A stretch of 64,000 nucleotides of DNA, taken from assembly GCF_020523965.1 (NCBI RefSeq), contig NZ_JAJAPX010000001.1, forward strand, positions 496,001 through 560,000, given 5' to 3'. This document shows, one piece after another, positions 1 to 8,960 of the stretch. Source of the stretch: Neotamlana sargassicola. Lineage in GTDB: Bacteria; Bacteroidota; Bacteroidia; Flavobacteriales; Flavobacteriaceae. The notes beneath the pieces were generated by a model, which made no database searches, was not told the DNA's origin, and saw nothing but the letters and a program-made list of their open reading frames with translations. The stretch's first letter is position 1. Every line of letters starts with the position of its first letter. A program made the position numbers and the translations under genes.

Positions 1-57
1 ACTAACTTCCGTTGTTTTTAAAATACTTACAACGTATATTCGTTATAGTGTTTTTGC

Positions 58-171
58 GTTAAGGATTGCAGCGGCATCCTTTTTATGCTAAACTTATACT
101 TAATTGTAAGTTTATAACTTTATTGCATAAAAAGATATAGCGAAAAGCCTGACCCCTTGTGGGTAACGCCC
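58..171 (+). repeat. Structured leader repeat, copy 1
   Basis: This copy matches the minus-strand copy at 28010-28123. The conserved 5' arm reads GGATTG, then GCGGCATCCTTTTT, and the conserved 3' arm reads ATAAAAAGATATAGC followed by AAAGCC, GACC and a terminal ACGCCC. The outer helix pairs CTTTTTATGC (79-88) with GCATAAAAAG (125-134), a perfect 10 bp. The inner helix pairs TAAACTTA (89-96) with TAAGTTTA (107-114). The inner stem differs completely from that of copy 2 but still pairs, which argues for selection on RNA or DNA structure. The element ends 13 nt before the start codon at 185, so it probably lies in the 5' leader. Its function is unknown. Confidence 0.75.
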
Positions 172-184
172 AAATTTAATTTTA

Positions 185-616
185 ATGCCAAAAAACAAAC
201 AACTTAAATACGATAAAGCCTACTTAAGAATTGCCAAAGAATGGGGTAAATTGTCGTATTGCAAACGCAAACAGGTTGGTGCTATTATTGTTAAAGACAG
301 AATGATAATTTCTGATGGCTACAACGGCACACCAACGGGTTTCGAGAATTTTTGTGAAGACGACGAAGGTTACACCAAATGGTATGTTTTACACGCCGAG
401 GCCAATGCCATATTAAAGGTTGCGGCATCTACACAATCGGCCAAAGGCGCTACGCTTTACATAACGCTTTCGCCTTGTAAGGAATGTAGTAAATTAATTC
501 ATCAAGCGGGTATTGTAAAAGTAGTTTATCATAAGGCTTATAAAGACGATTCGGGTTTAAAATTTTTAGAGCGCGCCGGCGTTGAAATTGAACATATTGA
601 AGATATAACGGCTTAA
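185..616 (+). CDS. dCMP deaminase family protein (ComEB-like)
   Basis: This is a zinc-dependent cytidine/deoxycytidylate deaminase of 143 residues. Such enzymes deaminate dCMP to dUMP in the cytoplasm and feed thymidylate synthesis. The HAEANA motif near residue 70 supplies the zinc-binding His and the catalytic Glu, and PCKEC near residue 98 supplies the two zinc-binding Cys. The length is typical of bacterial dCMP deaminases. The stop codon abuts the start codon of the S41 protease gene (TAA then ATG), so the two are probably translationally coupled. A structured repeat ends 13 nt upstream of the start. The family assignment is firm; dCMP as substrate is inferred from the family. Confidence 0.9.
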   Translation: MPKNKQLKYDKAYLRIAKEWGKLSYCKRKQVGAIIVKDRMIISDGYNGTPTGFENFCEDDEGYTKWYVLHAEANAILKVAASTQSAKGATLYITLSPCKECSKLIHQAGIVKVVYHKAYKDDSGLKFLERAGVEIEHIEDITA

Positions 617-2218
617 ATGAGTTACCAAAAAAAATACTTGCCCTTAATTTTAGGTGCTGCTATTGCGGCTGGTATTTTTATTGGTGGAAAACTAAATTTT
701 ACAGATTCTCCCGATAGATTATTCTCCAAAAACAGCAAAAAGGATAAACTAAACCGACTTATTGATTATATTGAATACGATTATGTTGACGATATTAATA
801 CCGATAGTATTGTTGATGTTACGGTTAATGGCATTTTAAACAATCTGGATCCGCACTCGGTTTACATCCCGAAAGAAGATATGGAACGTGTTGCCGAAGA
901 AATGAAAGGCGATTTTGTTGGTATTGGTATTAGCTTTTACACCTATCGCGATACCATTGCTGTAATTCGTGCTTTAGAAAATGGCCCTAGTGCCAAGGCC
1001 GGAATACAAGGTGGCGATCGCATTATTATGGCTAATGGCGATACTTTATTTGGCGATAAGTTGAAGGATATTGAAATTGTTAAAAAACTAAAAGGCGAAA
1101 AAAACTCGAAAGTTAACTTAAAGGTTTATCGTCGTGGCGAACCCGAATTATTAGACTTTACTGTAAAACGAAGCACCATACCAATTGCTAGCGTTGATGC
1201 GGCTTACATGCTTACAGAAAGCTTAGGATATATTAAAATTAACCGATTTGCCGAATCGACATATAAAGAATTTAAAGCCGGCTTAAATAAACTTGAAGCT
1301 TTAGGTGCAACACAAATTGCTTTAGATTTACGAGAAAACCCCGGCGGATTTTTAGGCATTGCCGAACAAATTGTTGATGAGTTTTTAGAAGATGATAAAC
1401 TTATTTTGTTTACAAAAAACAAACGTGGCGATATTGAAAAAAGCTTCGCTACCAATAAAGGTGATTTTGAAGACGGTAAAGTTTTTGTTTTAATTGATGA
1501 AAATAGTGCTTCGGCGAGCGAAATTGTTGCTGGCGCCTTACAAGATAACGATAAAGGCACTATTGTTGGACGCCGATCGTATGGTAAAGGTTTAGTACAA
1601 CGCGAAATGGATTTAGGAGATGGCAGCGCTGTAAGATTAACTGTATCGCGCTATTACACACCTACAGGACGATCTATACAACGCCCTTACGACCACGGCA
1701 ATAAAGATTATTACGACGAATATTTTGATCGTTTAGATAGCGGCGAACTGCTAGACCCTGATAAAATTCATGTTGACGATTCTCTAAAATTTGTAACACC
1801 GGGCGGCAAAATTGTTTATGGCGGCGGCGGTATAATTCCCGATGTTTTTGTACCTCTGGATACAAGTATGCAAAACGAAACTTTGTCCTTTTTAAAACGC
1901 CGTGGCTTTTTTGGGAATTTTGTTTTTGAGGAATTAGAACAAGACCGACATGCTTTCGATAATATGTCGAGAACAGATTTTATAAAAAACTTCGAGGTTA
2001 GCGACGATTTAGTTTTTGCTTTCCAAGATTATTTAAACCTGCGCACGCAAGCAAAAATTACTTTTGTTGCATATCATGATGAAGTTAAACAATACATTAA
2101 AGCTACCTTTGCCGACCAACTTTTTGGTAATGGGGCTTTTAATGAGGTTTACAACCAAAGCGATATTGTTATAGACGAGGTTATAAAATTAAGTAAAGAA
2201 GAAGAAGAAACTAACTAA
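617..2218 (+). CDS. S41 family carboxy-terminal processing peptidase
   Basis: A 533-residue C-terminal processing protease with an N-terminal membrane anchor or signal segment (about residues 7-25), so it acts in the periplasm. A PDZ domain (about 85-170) recognises substrate C-termini. The peptidase domain carries the nucleophile in NSASASE (Ser near 298) and the general-base Lys in YGKGLVQ (near 323), the Ser/Lys dyad of family S41. A C-terminal extension of about 150 residues is common in Bacteroidota homologues. The start directly follows the dCMP deaminase stop. A strong terminator follows at 2222-2251. Individual substrates cannot be read from the sequence. Confidence 0.92.
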   Translation: MSYQKKYLPLILGAAIAAGIFIGGKLNFTDSPDRLFSKNSKKDKLNRLIDYIEYDYVDDINTDSIVDVTVNGILNNLDPHSVYIPKEDMERVAEEMKGDFVGIGISFYTYRDTIAVIRALENGPSAKAGIQGGDRIIMANGDTLFGDKLKDIEIVKKLKGEKNSKVNLKVYRRGEPELLDFTVKRSTIPIASVDAAYMLTESLGYIKINRFAESTYKEFKAGLNKLEALGATQIALDLRENPGGFLGIAEQIVDEFLEDDKLILFTKNKRGDIEKSFATNKGDFEDGKVFVLIDENSASASEIVAGALQDNDKGTIVGRRSYGKGLVQREMDLGDGSAVRLTVSRYYTPTGRSIQRPYDHGNKDYYDEYFDRLDSGELLDPDKIHVDDSLKFVTPGGKIVYGGGGIIPDVFVPLDTSMQNETLSFLKRRGFFGNFVFEELEQDRHAFDNMSRTDFIKNFEVSDDLVFAFQDYLNLRTQAKITFVAYHDEVKQYIKATFADQLFGNGAFNEVYNQSDIVIDEVIKLSKEEEETN

Positions 2219-2221
2219 AAC

Positions 2222-2251
2222 AAAAAAGCTCGATTTATATCGAGCTTTTTT
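2222..2251. terminator. Bidirectional intrinsic terminator
   Basis: A stem of GCTCGAT and ATCGAGC with a TTAT loop is flanked by A6 on the left and T6 on the right. It lies between the convergent S41 protease gene (+) and hemD (-), so it can terminate both. Confidence 0.88.
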
Positions 2252-2273
2252 AATATGTTTTATTAAATACTAT

Positions 2274-3023
2274 TTACTTCGCCTTATTAGCTTGTTCAAT
2301 ATATTTTTCTAAAGCCATAGTCATTGATGGTGTTTCTGGTGTTGGTGCAGCAATATCTACACGTAAACCTTTTTCCTCAACAGCTTTAATAGTGGTATTT
2401 CCAAACACCGCAATTCGTGTGTCGTTTTGCTTAAAATCTGGGAAATTTTTAAATAAAGATTCAATTCCAGAAGGGCTAAAAAACACTAAAACATCGTAAG
2501 TTACATTTTCTAAATCAGATAAATCGCTTACAACCGTTTTATAAAAGGTAGCTTGTTTCCAATTTACACCCAAAGCATCAAGTGTTTGAGGTACTTCTGG
2601 TTTTACCTTATCGGTGTTGGGTAATAAGAATTTTTCGTCCTTATACTTTTTAATAAGTGGTGTAAGTTCTGCAAAAGTACGTTTACCTACATAAATTTTA
2701 CGCTTTCTGTAAACCACGTATTTTTGAAGATAATAAGCCACAGCTTCACTTTGGCAAAAGTATTTTAAAGTATCTGGAACTTTAAAACGCATTTCTTCGG
2801 CAACTCTAAAAAAATGATCTACAGCATTTCTACTGGTTAAAATAATAGCTGTATAATTACTTAAATCGATTTTTTGATGTCTAATTTCTTTTGCAGACAC
2901 ACCTTCAACATGTATAAAAGGTCTAAAATCAATTTTTACACGCTGTTTTTCTTGTAAATCAAAGTAAGGAGAGTTCTCTATTTTAGGTTCTGGTTGAGAT
3001 ACTAAAATGGTTTTCACTTTCAT
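2274..3023 (-). CDS. hemD: Uroporphyrinogen-III synthase
   Basis: A 249-residue protein matching the HemD fold, two Rossmann-like lobes joined by a linker. The enzyme cyclises hydroxymethylbilane to uroporphyrinogen III in haem and sirohaem synthesis. Recognisable stretches are TAIILTSRNAVDHFF in the first lobe and YDVLVFFSPSGIESLF in the second, both typical of the family. The start is 11 nt downstream of the DUF4271 gene, so the two are co-transcribed, a pairing I recall from other Flavobacteriia. Sirohaem is a cofactor of nitrite reductases, which may matter for the nitrate genes nearby, but that link is inference. Confidence 0.88.
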   Translation of the reverse strand: MKVKTILVSQPEPKIENSPYFDLQEKQRVKIDFRPFIHVEGVSAKEIRHQKIDLSNYTAIILTSRNAVDHFFRVAEEMRFKVPDTLKYFCQSEAVAYYLQKYVVYRKRKIYVGKRTFAELTPLIKKYKDEKFLLPNTDKVKPEVPQTLDALGVNWKQATFYKTVVSDLSDLENVTYDVLVFFSPSGIESLFKNFPDFKQNDTRIAVFGNTTIKAVEEKGLRVDIAAPTPETPSMTMALEKYIEQANKAK

Positions 3024-3034
3024 ATTAAGCGCAA

Positions 3035-3691
3035 TTAAATATTGTTATTAACTAAAATCACCTTATATAAAATTACATAGGGTGCAATTTCAAGTGCGCA
3101 AAGATACAAAATAAAATAGAATAAGTTATTTTTTATTACACTTAGATAGGTTTTAAATGAAGCAATTAGCCCTATTAAATTAATAATTAACATTAAAATT
3201 ATTATTACATAAAATGTATTTAAGGTTGGCTTAATTGTATAAAGTAAAAGTGCATTAATAGGTAATAGAACTAAGCCAAAAAAATTTTTAATAGTAATTT
3301 TTTGAAAAAGATAGAAATCGATCAACTTATCTATTTGAAAAACACTAGCAATTAATCGTTCTAAAAGCACTTTAATTAAAATAAATACCGTAATTCCAAC
3401 CGCAAGTTTAAACATTGTATTAACAGAAACCTCGGCACTATTTATTAAAAATTGATAGAATATATAGAAAAATACAGATAGCGATAAAATTAGGTTTCCA
3501 AAAAGAAGTCCATCAAACTTATCTAAAAACTTCTGGTCGCGCGAATATATTTTTAAATATTTATTATTTATTAAAACAATAACAAAATCTTCAAATCGCT
3601 TTGGCGATACCATTCTAGCTGCAGCAATCACCATTAAACCTATGGTTAGTAGTATGGTAAATAATTCGTGTGAAACAATGGGTCTAATCAT
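3035..3691 (-). CDS. DUF4271 integral membrane protein
   Basis: A 218-residue hydrophobic protein with about six membrane spans, including segments near residues 8-25, 68-85, 95-113, 140-155 and 160-178, and a basic interhelical stretch (YSRDQKFLDKFDG). The size, composition and position directly upstream of hemD match the DUF4271 family of Bacteroidota. The biochemical role is unknown. It shares a 115-bp divergent intergenic region with the glycosyltransferase operon. The 11-nt gap to hemD implies an operon. I see no catalytic motif. Confidence 0.8.
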   Translation of the reverse strand: MIRPIVSHELFTILLTIGLMVIAAARMVSPKRFEDFVIVLINNKYLKIYSRDQKFLDKFDGLLFGNLILSLSVFFYIFYQFLINSAEVSVNTMFKLAVGITVFILIKVLLERLIASVFQIDKLIDFYLFQKITIKNFFGLVLLPINALLLYTIKPTLNTFYVIIILMLIINLIGLIASFKTYLSVIKNNLFYFILYLCALEIAPYVILYKVILVNNNI

Positions 3692-3766
3692 GCTATAAAA
3701 TTATCACATTTTTTTTAGAATGATTTTTATTAAGGAATATTTAAAAAAAATAAAATTTGAATAGCT

Positions 3767-3774
3767 TACATTTG
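3767..3774 (+). promoter_or_regulatory. Bacteroidota-type -7 promoter element
   Basis: TACATTTG matches the TAnnTTTG consensus of the Bacteroidota primary sigma factor and lies 33 nt before the glycosyltransferase start. I could not find a convincing -33 TTTG at the expected distance, so this is a suggestion only. Confidence 0.35.
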
Positions 3775-3806
3775 CTAAAATTTATTTTGAAGTTAAGCAT
3801 AACAAT

Positions 3807-4529
3807 ATGATTGGGGCTGTAGTAATTATTCCTACGTATAATGAAATTGAAAATATTGAAGCTGTTATAAGAGCTGTTTTTAGTCAATCGAACGAAATTC
3901 ATATACTTGTAGTCGATGACAACTCACCCGATTTAACTGGAAAAAAAGTTGAAGCCTTACAAAACGACTACCCAAATAGGCTTTTTTTAGAAACAAGAAA
4001 AAAAAAATCGGGATTAGGCACCGCTTATATTCATGGATTTAGATGGTGTATCGAAAAAAATTACGACTATATTTTTGAAATGGACGCCGATTTTTCACAT
4101 AACCCTAACGATTTACCAAAATTGTATCAAGCTTGCCATAATGATGGGGCAGACATGTCTATTGGGTCACGTTACGTAACAGGAGTAAATGTAGTTAATT
4201 GGCCTATGGGTCGTGTTTTACTATCCTATGTTGCATCAAAATACGTGCGTTTAATTACCGGCATGAAAATTCATGATACAACAGCCGGTTTTGTATGTTA
4301 CAAACGCAAGGTACTAGAAACTATAAATCTTGATAAAATTAAGTTTATTGGCTATGCTTTTCAAATAGAAATGAAATTTAAAACCTACCTAAAAAAATTT
4401 AAAATTAAAGAAGTTCCTGTTATATTTACTGACAGAACTAAAGGCGAAAGTAAGTTAAGCGGAGGTATTATTTACGAAGCTATTTTTGGAGTAATATCTA
4501 TGAAAATAAAAAGCCTGTTCACAAAATAA
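3807..4529 (+). CDS. Polyprenol-phosphate glycosyltransferase (DPM1-like, GT2)
   Basis: A 240-residue GT-A glycosyltransferase resembling dolichol-phosphate mannosyltransferase. It would move a sugar from a nucleotide donor to a polyprenyl phosphate on the cytoplasmic face of the membrane. Motifs in order are IPTYNEIENI at the N-terminus, VVDDNSPD for nucleotide binding, EMDADFSHNP (the DxD-type metal site) and GSRYV. There is no C-terminal membrane domain, as in the short soluble DPM1 class. It is first in an operon with dihydroorotase (6-nt gap) and the DUF4296 lipoprotein. Donor and acceptor are not defined by the sequence. Confidence 0.87.
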   Translation: MIGAVVIIPTYNEIENIEAVIRAVFSQSNEIHILVVDDNSPDLTGKKVEALQNDYPNRLFLETRKKKSGLGTAYIHGFRWCIEKNYDYIFEMDADFSHNPNDLPKLYQACHNDGADMSIGSRYVTGVNVVNWPMGRVLLSYVASKYVRLITGMKIHDTTAGFVCYKRKVLETINLDKIKFIGYAFQIEMKFKTYLKKFKIKEVPVIFTDRTKGESKLSGGIIYEAIFGVISMKIKSLFTK

Positions 4530-4535
4530 AACAAC

Positions 4536-5885
4536 ATGACAACTGCACAAACTACCCTTATAAAAAATGCTAAAATAGTTAATGAAGGTACTATTTTTAA
4601 TGGCGATGTTTTAATTGAAGGAGCTATTATTACAAAAATAGATAGCTCGATAAGTGCAAAATCTGGCGATGTAAAAATTATCGATGCCGAAGGCAAATAT
4701 TTACTTCCTGGAGCAATCGACGATCAAGTGCATTTTAGAGAGCCTGGTTTAACACAAAAAGCAAATATAGAAACCGAAAGTAAAGCAGCTATTGCGGGTG
4801 GCATAACTTCTTTTATTGAAATGCCCAACACAAAGCCACAAACGACTACCATTGAAAAGCTTGAAGAAAAGTTTGCTATAGCTGCAAAATCATCGTACGC
4901 TAATTATTCATTTATGTTTGGCGGAACCAACGATAACTTAGATGAAATTTTAAAGTTAGATGAAAAAGCCGTTGCTGGTTTAAAGCTATTTTTAGGTTCA
5001 TCGACAGGAAATATGCTGGTAGATGACCCCGAAGTTCTTGAAAAAATATTTAAAAGCACCAATTTGGTAATTTCAGTGCACTGCGAAGATGAGGGCACTA
5101 TAAAACGAAACCTTGAAGCGCACATTGAAAAATTTGGCGACGATATTCCTATTAAATATCATCCAATAATTCGTAGTGAAGAGGCATGCTACTTATCATC
5201 TTCAAAAGCGATTGAATTAGCTAAAAAAACAGGAGCACGATTACATGTTTTTCATTTATCAACAGGAAAAGAAACTGAATTATTTTCGAACAAAATTCCA
5301 TTAAAAGACAAAAAAATTACAGCCGAAGTTTGTATTCATCATCTATGGTTTACAGATGAAGATTATGATAAAAAAGGTACTTTTATTAAATGGAACCCAG
5401 CTGTAAAAACCGCTAAAGACCGCGATAAACTTTGGAAAGCATTACTAGACGATCGTATAGATGTTATTGCAACCGACCATGCGCCACATACTTTAACCGA
5501 GAAACAAAACGTTTATACTAAAGCACCGTCGGGCGGCCCGTTAGTACAACACGCCTTACCTGCGCTTTTAGAAATGCACCACCGCGGTAAAATTTCTATC
5601 GAAAAAATTGTAGAAAAAATGTGTCATAACCCTGCTATTTTGTTTCAAGTTGAAAAACGTGGTTATATAAAAGAAGGCTATTTTGCCGATTTAGTTTTGG
5701 TAGATTTAAATAACCCATGGACTGTAAACAAAGACAACGTATTATACAAATGTGGTTGGTCGCCTTTCGAGGGTTCAACCTTTAAATCTAGAATAACACA
5801 TACCATTTTAAATGGTAATTTAGTATATCACAACGCCAAGTTTAGCGAAACAAAACATGCCAAACGATTAACTTTTAACCGATGA
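4536..5885 (+). CDS. pyrC: Dihydroorotase
   Basis: A 449-residue amidohydrolase that interconverts N-carbamoyl-aspartate and dihydroorotate in pyrimidine synthesis. Metal or active-site stretches include DDQVHFREPG (near 64), GLKLFLGS with a Lys in the place of the carboxylated metal bridge (near 149), SVHCED (near 181), HVFHLST (near 237) and ATDHAPH (near 313). The usual HxH metal pair reads QxH here. I recall this variant in other Bacteroidota dihydroorotases but cannot check it. The gene overlaps the DUF4296 gene by 4 nt, so the two are coupled. A catabolic dihydropyrimidinase or allantoinase is less likely given the FREPG signature. Confidence 0.85.
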   Translation: MTTAQTTLIKNAKIVNEGTIFNGDVLIEGAIITKIDSSISAKSGDVKIIDAEGKYLLPGAIDDQVHFREPGLTQKANIETESKAAIAGGITSFIEMPNTKPQTTTIEKLEEKFAIAAKSSYANYSFMFGGTNDNLDEILKLDEKAVAGLKLFLGSSTGNMLVDDPEVLEKIFKSTNLVISVHCEDEGTIKRNLEAHIEKFGDDIPIKYHPIIRSEEACYLSSSKAIELAKKTGARLHVFHLSTGKETELFSNKIPLKDKKITAEVCIHHLWFTDEDYDKKGTFIKWNPAVKTAKDRDKLWKALLDDRIDVIATDHAPHTLTEKQNVYTKAPSGGPLVQHALPALLEMHHRGKISIEKIVEKMCHNPAILFQVEKRGYIKEGYFADLVLVDLNNPWTVNKDNVLYKCGWSPFEGSTFKSRITHTILNGNLVYHNAKFSETKHAKRLTFNR

Positions 5886-6433
5886 AATTAAAAACTTGCA
5901 TAGCACTTTTTAGTATTTTAGGTTTTATGGCGTGCCATAATAAACAGGAACCCGAAAAACCTGAAAACCTAATTTCTAAGGAAAAAATGGTCGATATTTT
6001 AATCGACTCTAAAATTATAGGAGCATCGAGTTCGGTTGAAAAAAGGATAATGAGAGAAAATGGTGTAGATATTACAAGTTTTGTTTATAAGAAACATAAT
6101 ATTGATAGCTCCCAGTTTGCATTAAGCAATAATTATTACGCATTTCATGTAGAAGAATACAAGGCTATTTACGAAAAAGTAAAAGATAGTCTTGAAGCTT
6201 TAAAAGAAGTTTTTAAAAAACAAGAAGCAGAAGAATGGAAAAATGCCACCAAAAAAGAGGAAGATTCCATAATTGCTATTCAAGAAACTAAAGATTCTAT
6301 AGCATTTTCAGAAAAAGTAGATAAATCGAAAACGACACTAAATAAAGATTCCATTTTAAGTGCTAAACTCAAAAAAAATTTAAGACCAAGCCCTGAAAAG
6401 GTTAAATTAATTAAACCTGCTTCAAGTAAATAG
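5882..6433 (+). CDS. DUF4296 lipoprotein
   Basis: A 183-residue lipoprotein. A signal peptide with a lipobox ending at Cys18 (FMAC) is followed by a DUF4296-like domain of about 100 residues and a Lys/Glu-rich, probably coiled-coil tail. No enzymatic motif is visible and the family has no known function. The start overlaps the dihydroorotase stop by 4 nt (ATGA). The 3' end overlaps the convergent epimerase gene by 23 bp, which leaves no room for a terminator between them. Confidence 0.78.
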   Translation: MKLKTCIALFSILGFMACHNKQEPEKPENLISKEKMVDILIDSKIIGASSSVEKRIMRENGVDITSFVYKKHNIDSSQFALSNNYYAFHVEEYKAIYEKVKDSLEALKEVFKKQEAEEWKNATKKEEDSIIAIQETKDSIAFSEKVDKSKTTLNKDSILSAKLKKNLRPSPEKVKLIKPASSK

Positions 6434-7418
6434 CTCCTATTTTGGTAATGGTTTCGCTAACCGAAGCAAACTCGTAGCCAATAGTTTCTTTTATTTTATA
6501 ACTGCTATAATACGTTTCTGTTGTTAACGACTCTACAAGATGTTTTGTTATCTGCCTTCGTTTACCAGTAATTTTACTAAAAAACCAATCGAAACGCCAT
6601 GCTAAATTTAAAAGCCATGGTTTAGCCATGGTTTTTGGAACTTTCCCATTAACCGATTTTGCCAAACCTTGCAATAGCTTTTTATAAGTCCAATTTTCGG
6701 CAACTAAAATAAAACGTTCATTTACAATATTACGTTCCATTAACTCTATCATTACAGCAACGACATCGTTAACCGAAACAATTCCAACGGTTCCAGAAGT
6801 AATATGCGAAATTCCTTTTTGGGCTCGTTTAAAAAAATTACCTGTACCATATCGCCAAATTCCAGGACCTAAAATTAAACCGGGGTTTACAATTACCGCG
6901 TTTAAACCTTCTTGGGTTGCACGCCAAACTTCCATTTCGCCACCATATTTTGTAATGGCATAAACACTGTTATCGCTTTCAGGGTTGTAAATGGTAGCTT
7001 CTGTTATGGGTTTATTATTAAGCTCGTCTCCCAAAGTAGCGATAGAACTAACATAACACAGTTTTTTAATACTGTGTTGCAAAGCTAAATTTACAACGTT
7101 AGCGGTACCTTCAATATTAGTTTTCTTTAAAACATCATATTTGTTGGGCTCAAAACTTACAAACGCAGCACAATGATAAACATGCGTTACATTTATAAAA
7201 GCTTCAGATAAAGTTGGAATATCTAAAATATTAGCTTCAACCCATTCAATTTTATCAAATAACGCATCCACATCATTTGTATAACAAGAAAACACGCTTT
7301 TTACATTACTAAACTTACGTTCGTTTCTGTAAATAGCGCGCACGTTTTGGTTATTATTTACCAAGTTAAAAAGTAAATGCGCACCTACTAAACCGGTTCC
7401 TCCTGTTACTAAAATCAT
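6411..7418 (-). CDS. NAD-dependent epimerase/dehydratase family protein (extended SDR)
   Basis: A 335-residue extended short-chain dehydrogenase/reductase. The cofactor motif GGTGLVGAHL is at residues 5-14 and the catalytic pair is in SVYAITKYGGE (YxxxK, near 154-158). The profile resembles dihydroflavonol-4-reductase-like and 3-beta-hydroxysteroid dehydrogenase-like SDRs of Flavobacteria. The substrate cannot be assigned. It is a single gene on the minus strand, divergent from tyrS with an 86-bp shared promoter region, and its 3' end overlaps the DUF4296 gene by 23 bp on the other strand. Confidence 0.85.
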   Translation of the reverse strand: MILVTGGTGLVGAHLLFNLVNNNQNVRAIYRNERKFSNVKSVFSCYTNDVDALFDKIEWVEANILDIPTLSEAFINVTHVYHCAAFVSFEPNKYDVLKKTNIEGTANVVNLALQHSIKKLCYVSSIATLGDELNNKPITEATIYNPESDNSVYAITKYGGEMEVWRATQEGLNAVIVNPGLILGPGIWRYGTGNFFKRAQKGISHITSGTVGIVSVNDVVAVMIELMERNIVNERFILVAENWTYKKLLQGLAKSVNGKVPKTMAKPWLLNLAWRFDWFFSKITGKRRQITKHLVESLTTETYYSSYKIKETIGYEFASVSETITKIGAIYLKQV

Positions 7419-7471
7419 ATAACGAATGTAAAGAATTATTAAGATTTAAAGCGTATTTATAAGTGTATTTT

Positions 7472-7479
7472 TATATTTG
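7472..7479 (+). promoter_or_regulatory. Bacteroidota-type -7 promoter element for tyrS
   Basis: TATATTTG fits TAnnTTTG and lies 25 nt before the tyrS start. AGGAG at 7497-7501 provides an unusually good Shine-Dalgarno-like site for this genome, 3 nt before the start codon. No clear -33 box is visible. Confidence 0.4.
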
Positions 7480-7504
7480 CGGTAGTTTTAAAAAATAGGA
7501 GAAC

Positions 7505-8800
7505 ATGATAAAGAATTTTGTTGAGGAATTAACTTGGAGAGGCATGATACAAGACATTATGCCAAACACCGAAGAACATTTAATGGAAGCTATGCGTATG
7601 GCGTATGTTGGCATAGATCCTACTGCAGATTCTTTACACATTGGCCATTTGGTTGGTGTTATGGGTTTAAAGCATTTTCAATTAGCTGGCCACAAACCTG
7701 TTGCGCTTGTTGGTGGTGCCACCGGCATGATTGGCGATCCTTCAGGAAAATCGGCCGAACGTAATTTATTGGACGAAGCGACTTTAAGACATAACCAAAA
7801 CGCTATTAAAGAACAATTATCTCGTTTTTTAGATTTTGATAGCGATGCTGAAAACGCCGCATTAATTGTGAATAATTACGATTGGATGAAAAACTTTTCG
7901 TTTTTAGAATTTATTCGCGATGTTGGTAAACACATTACTGTAAATTATATGATGGCTAAAGATTCGGTAAAAAAACGTTTATCGTCTGAAGCTTCTGTAG
8001 GTATGAGTTTTACCGAGTTTACTTACCAACTGGTTCAAGGGTTTGATTTTTTACAACTTTACCGCGAAAAACAATGTACTTTACAAATGGGTGGTAGCGA
8101 CCAATGGGGAAACATTACTACCGGAACAGAATTAATTAGGCGTATAGATAGCGGTAAAGGTTACGCCCTAACTTGGCCACTTATTACAAAAGCCGATGGT
8201 ACTAAATTTGGAAAAACCGAAGGCGGCAACATTTGGTTAGATGCTAACCGTACTTCGCCTTACAAATTTTACCAATATTGGCTTAATACAAGCGATGTTG
8301 ATGCCGAAAAATACATAAAAATATTTACCTTTTTAAGTAAAGACGATATTACGGCTTTAATTGAAGAACACCAACAAGCACCACATTTACGTGTTTTACA
8401 AAAACGTTTAGCCGAAGAAATTACTACAATGGTACACTCTAAAGAAGATTTAGATAATGCTGTAAAGGCGAGTAATATTTTATTTGGAAAATCGACTTCT
8501 GAAGATTTAAAAGCCCTAAACGAGCAAACCTTTTTAGATGTTTTTGACGGTGTACCAATTACACAAATTGATAAAGCAGATATTGAAAACGGTTTAGACA
8601 TGATAGCTGCCTTAGCCGAAAAAGGCAACTTCTTAAAATCGAATAGCGAGGCGCGTCGTGCTTTAAAAGAAAATTCAATTTCTGTAAATAAAGAGAAAGT
8701 AAAAGACGATTACGCACTTACAAATGCAGACTTAATAAATAACAAATTTATTTTACTTCAGCGTGGTAAAAAGAATTATTTTGTCCTTCAAGTAGTGTAA
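7505..8800 (+). CDS. tyrS: Tyrosyl-tRNA synthetase
   Basis: A class I aminoacyl-tRNA synthetase of 431 residues that charges tRNA-Tyr in the cytoplasm. The HIGH motif appears as HIGHLVG near residue 46 and the KMSKS loop as KFGKTEGG near 235. The tyrosine pocket is represented by [10 protein letters not shown]. The last 65 or so residues form the S4-like RNA-binding domain, including the [15 protein letters not shown] stretch. The length is normal for bacterial TyrRS. It is monocistronic, with no terminator visible before the histidine kinase gene. Confidence 0.97.
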   Translation: MIKNFVEELTWRGMIQDIMPNTEEHLMEAMRMAYVGIDPTADSLHIGHLVGVMGLKHFQLAGHKPVALVGGATGMIGDPSGKSAERNLLDEATLRHNQNAIKEQLSRFLDFDSDAENAALIVNNYDWMKNFSFLEFIRDVGKHITVNYMMAKDSVKKRLSSEASVGMSFTEFTYQLVQGFDFLQLYREKQCTLQMGGSDQWGNITTGTELIRRIDSGKGYALTWPLITKADGTKFGKTEGGNIWLDANRTSPYKFYQYWLNTSDVDAEKYIKIFTFLSKDDITALIEEHQQAPHLRVLQKRLAEEITTMVHSKEDLDNAVKASNILFGKSTSEDLKALNEQTFLDVFDGVPITQIDKADIENGLDMIAALAEKGNFLKSNSEARRALKENSISVNKEKVKDDYALTNADLINNKFILLQRGKKNYFVLQVV

Positions 8801-8960
8801 TTAATTATTTAAAAATAAACTAAATAGCTGATTTTTAATTGGTTTTAAATAATCATTATCTTACAAAACCGATGAAAGAACGCCATTATTCTGTTTTAGG
8901 CTAAAAAAAGAGTGTAACGAAATAAATTAGTTTAGGTTTGAGGCTGTTAATGCCCCAAAC

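Noticed and set aside
1204-1865. Minus-strand ORFs inside the S41 protease gene
   Set aside because: They are shadows of a well-supported gene and have no family resemblance.
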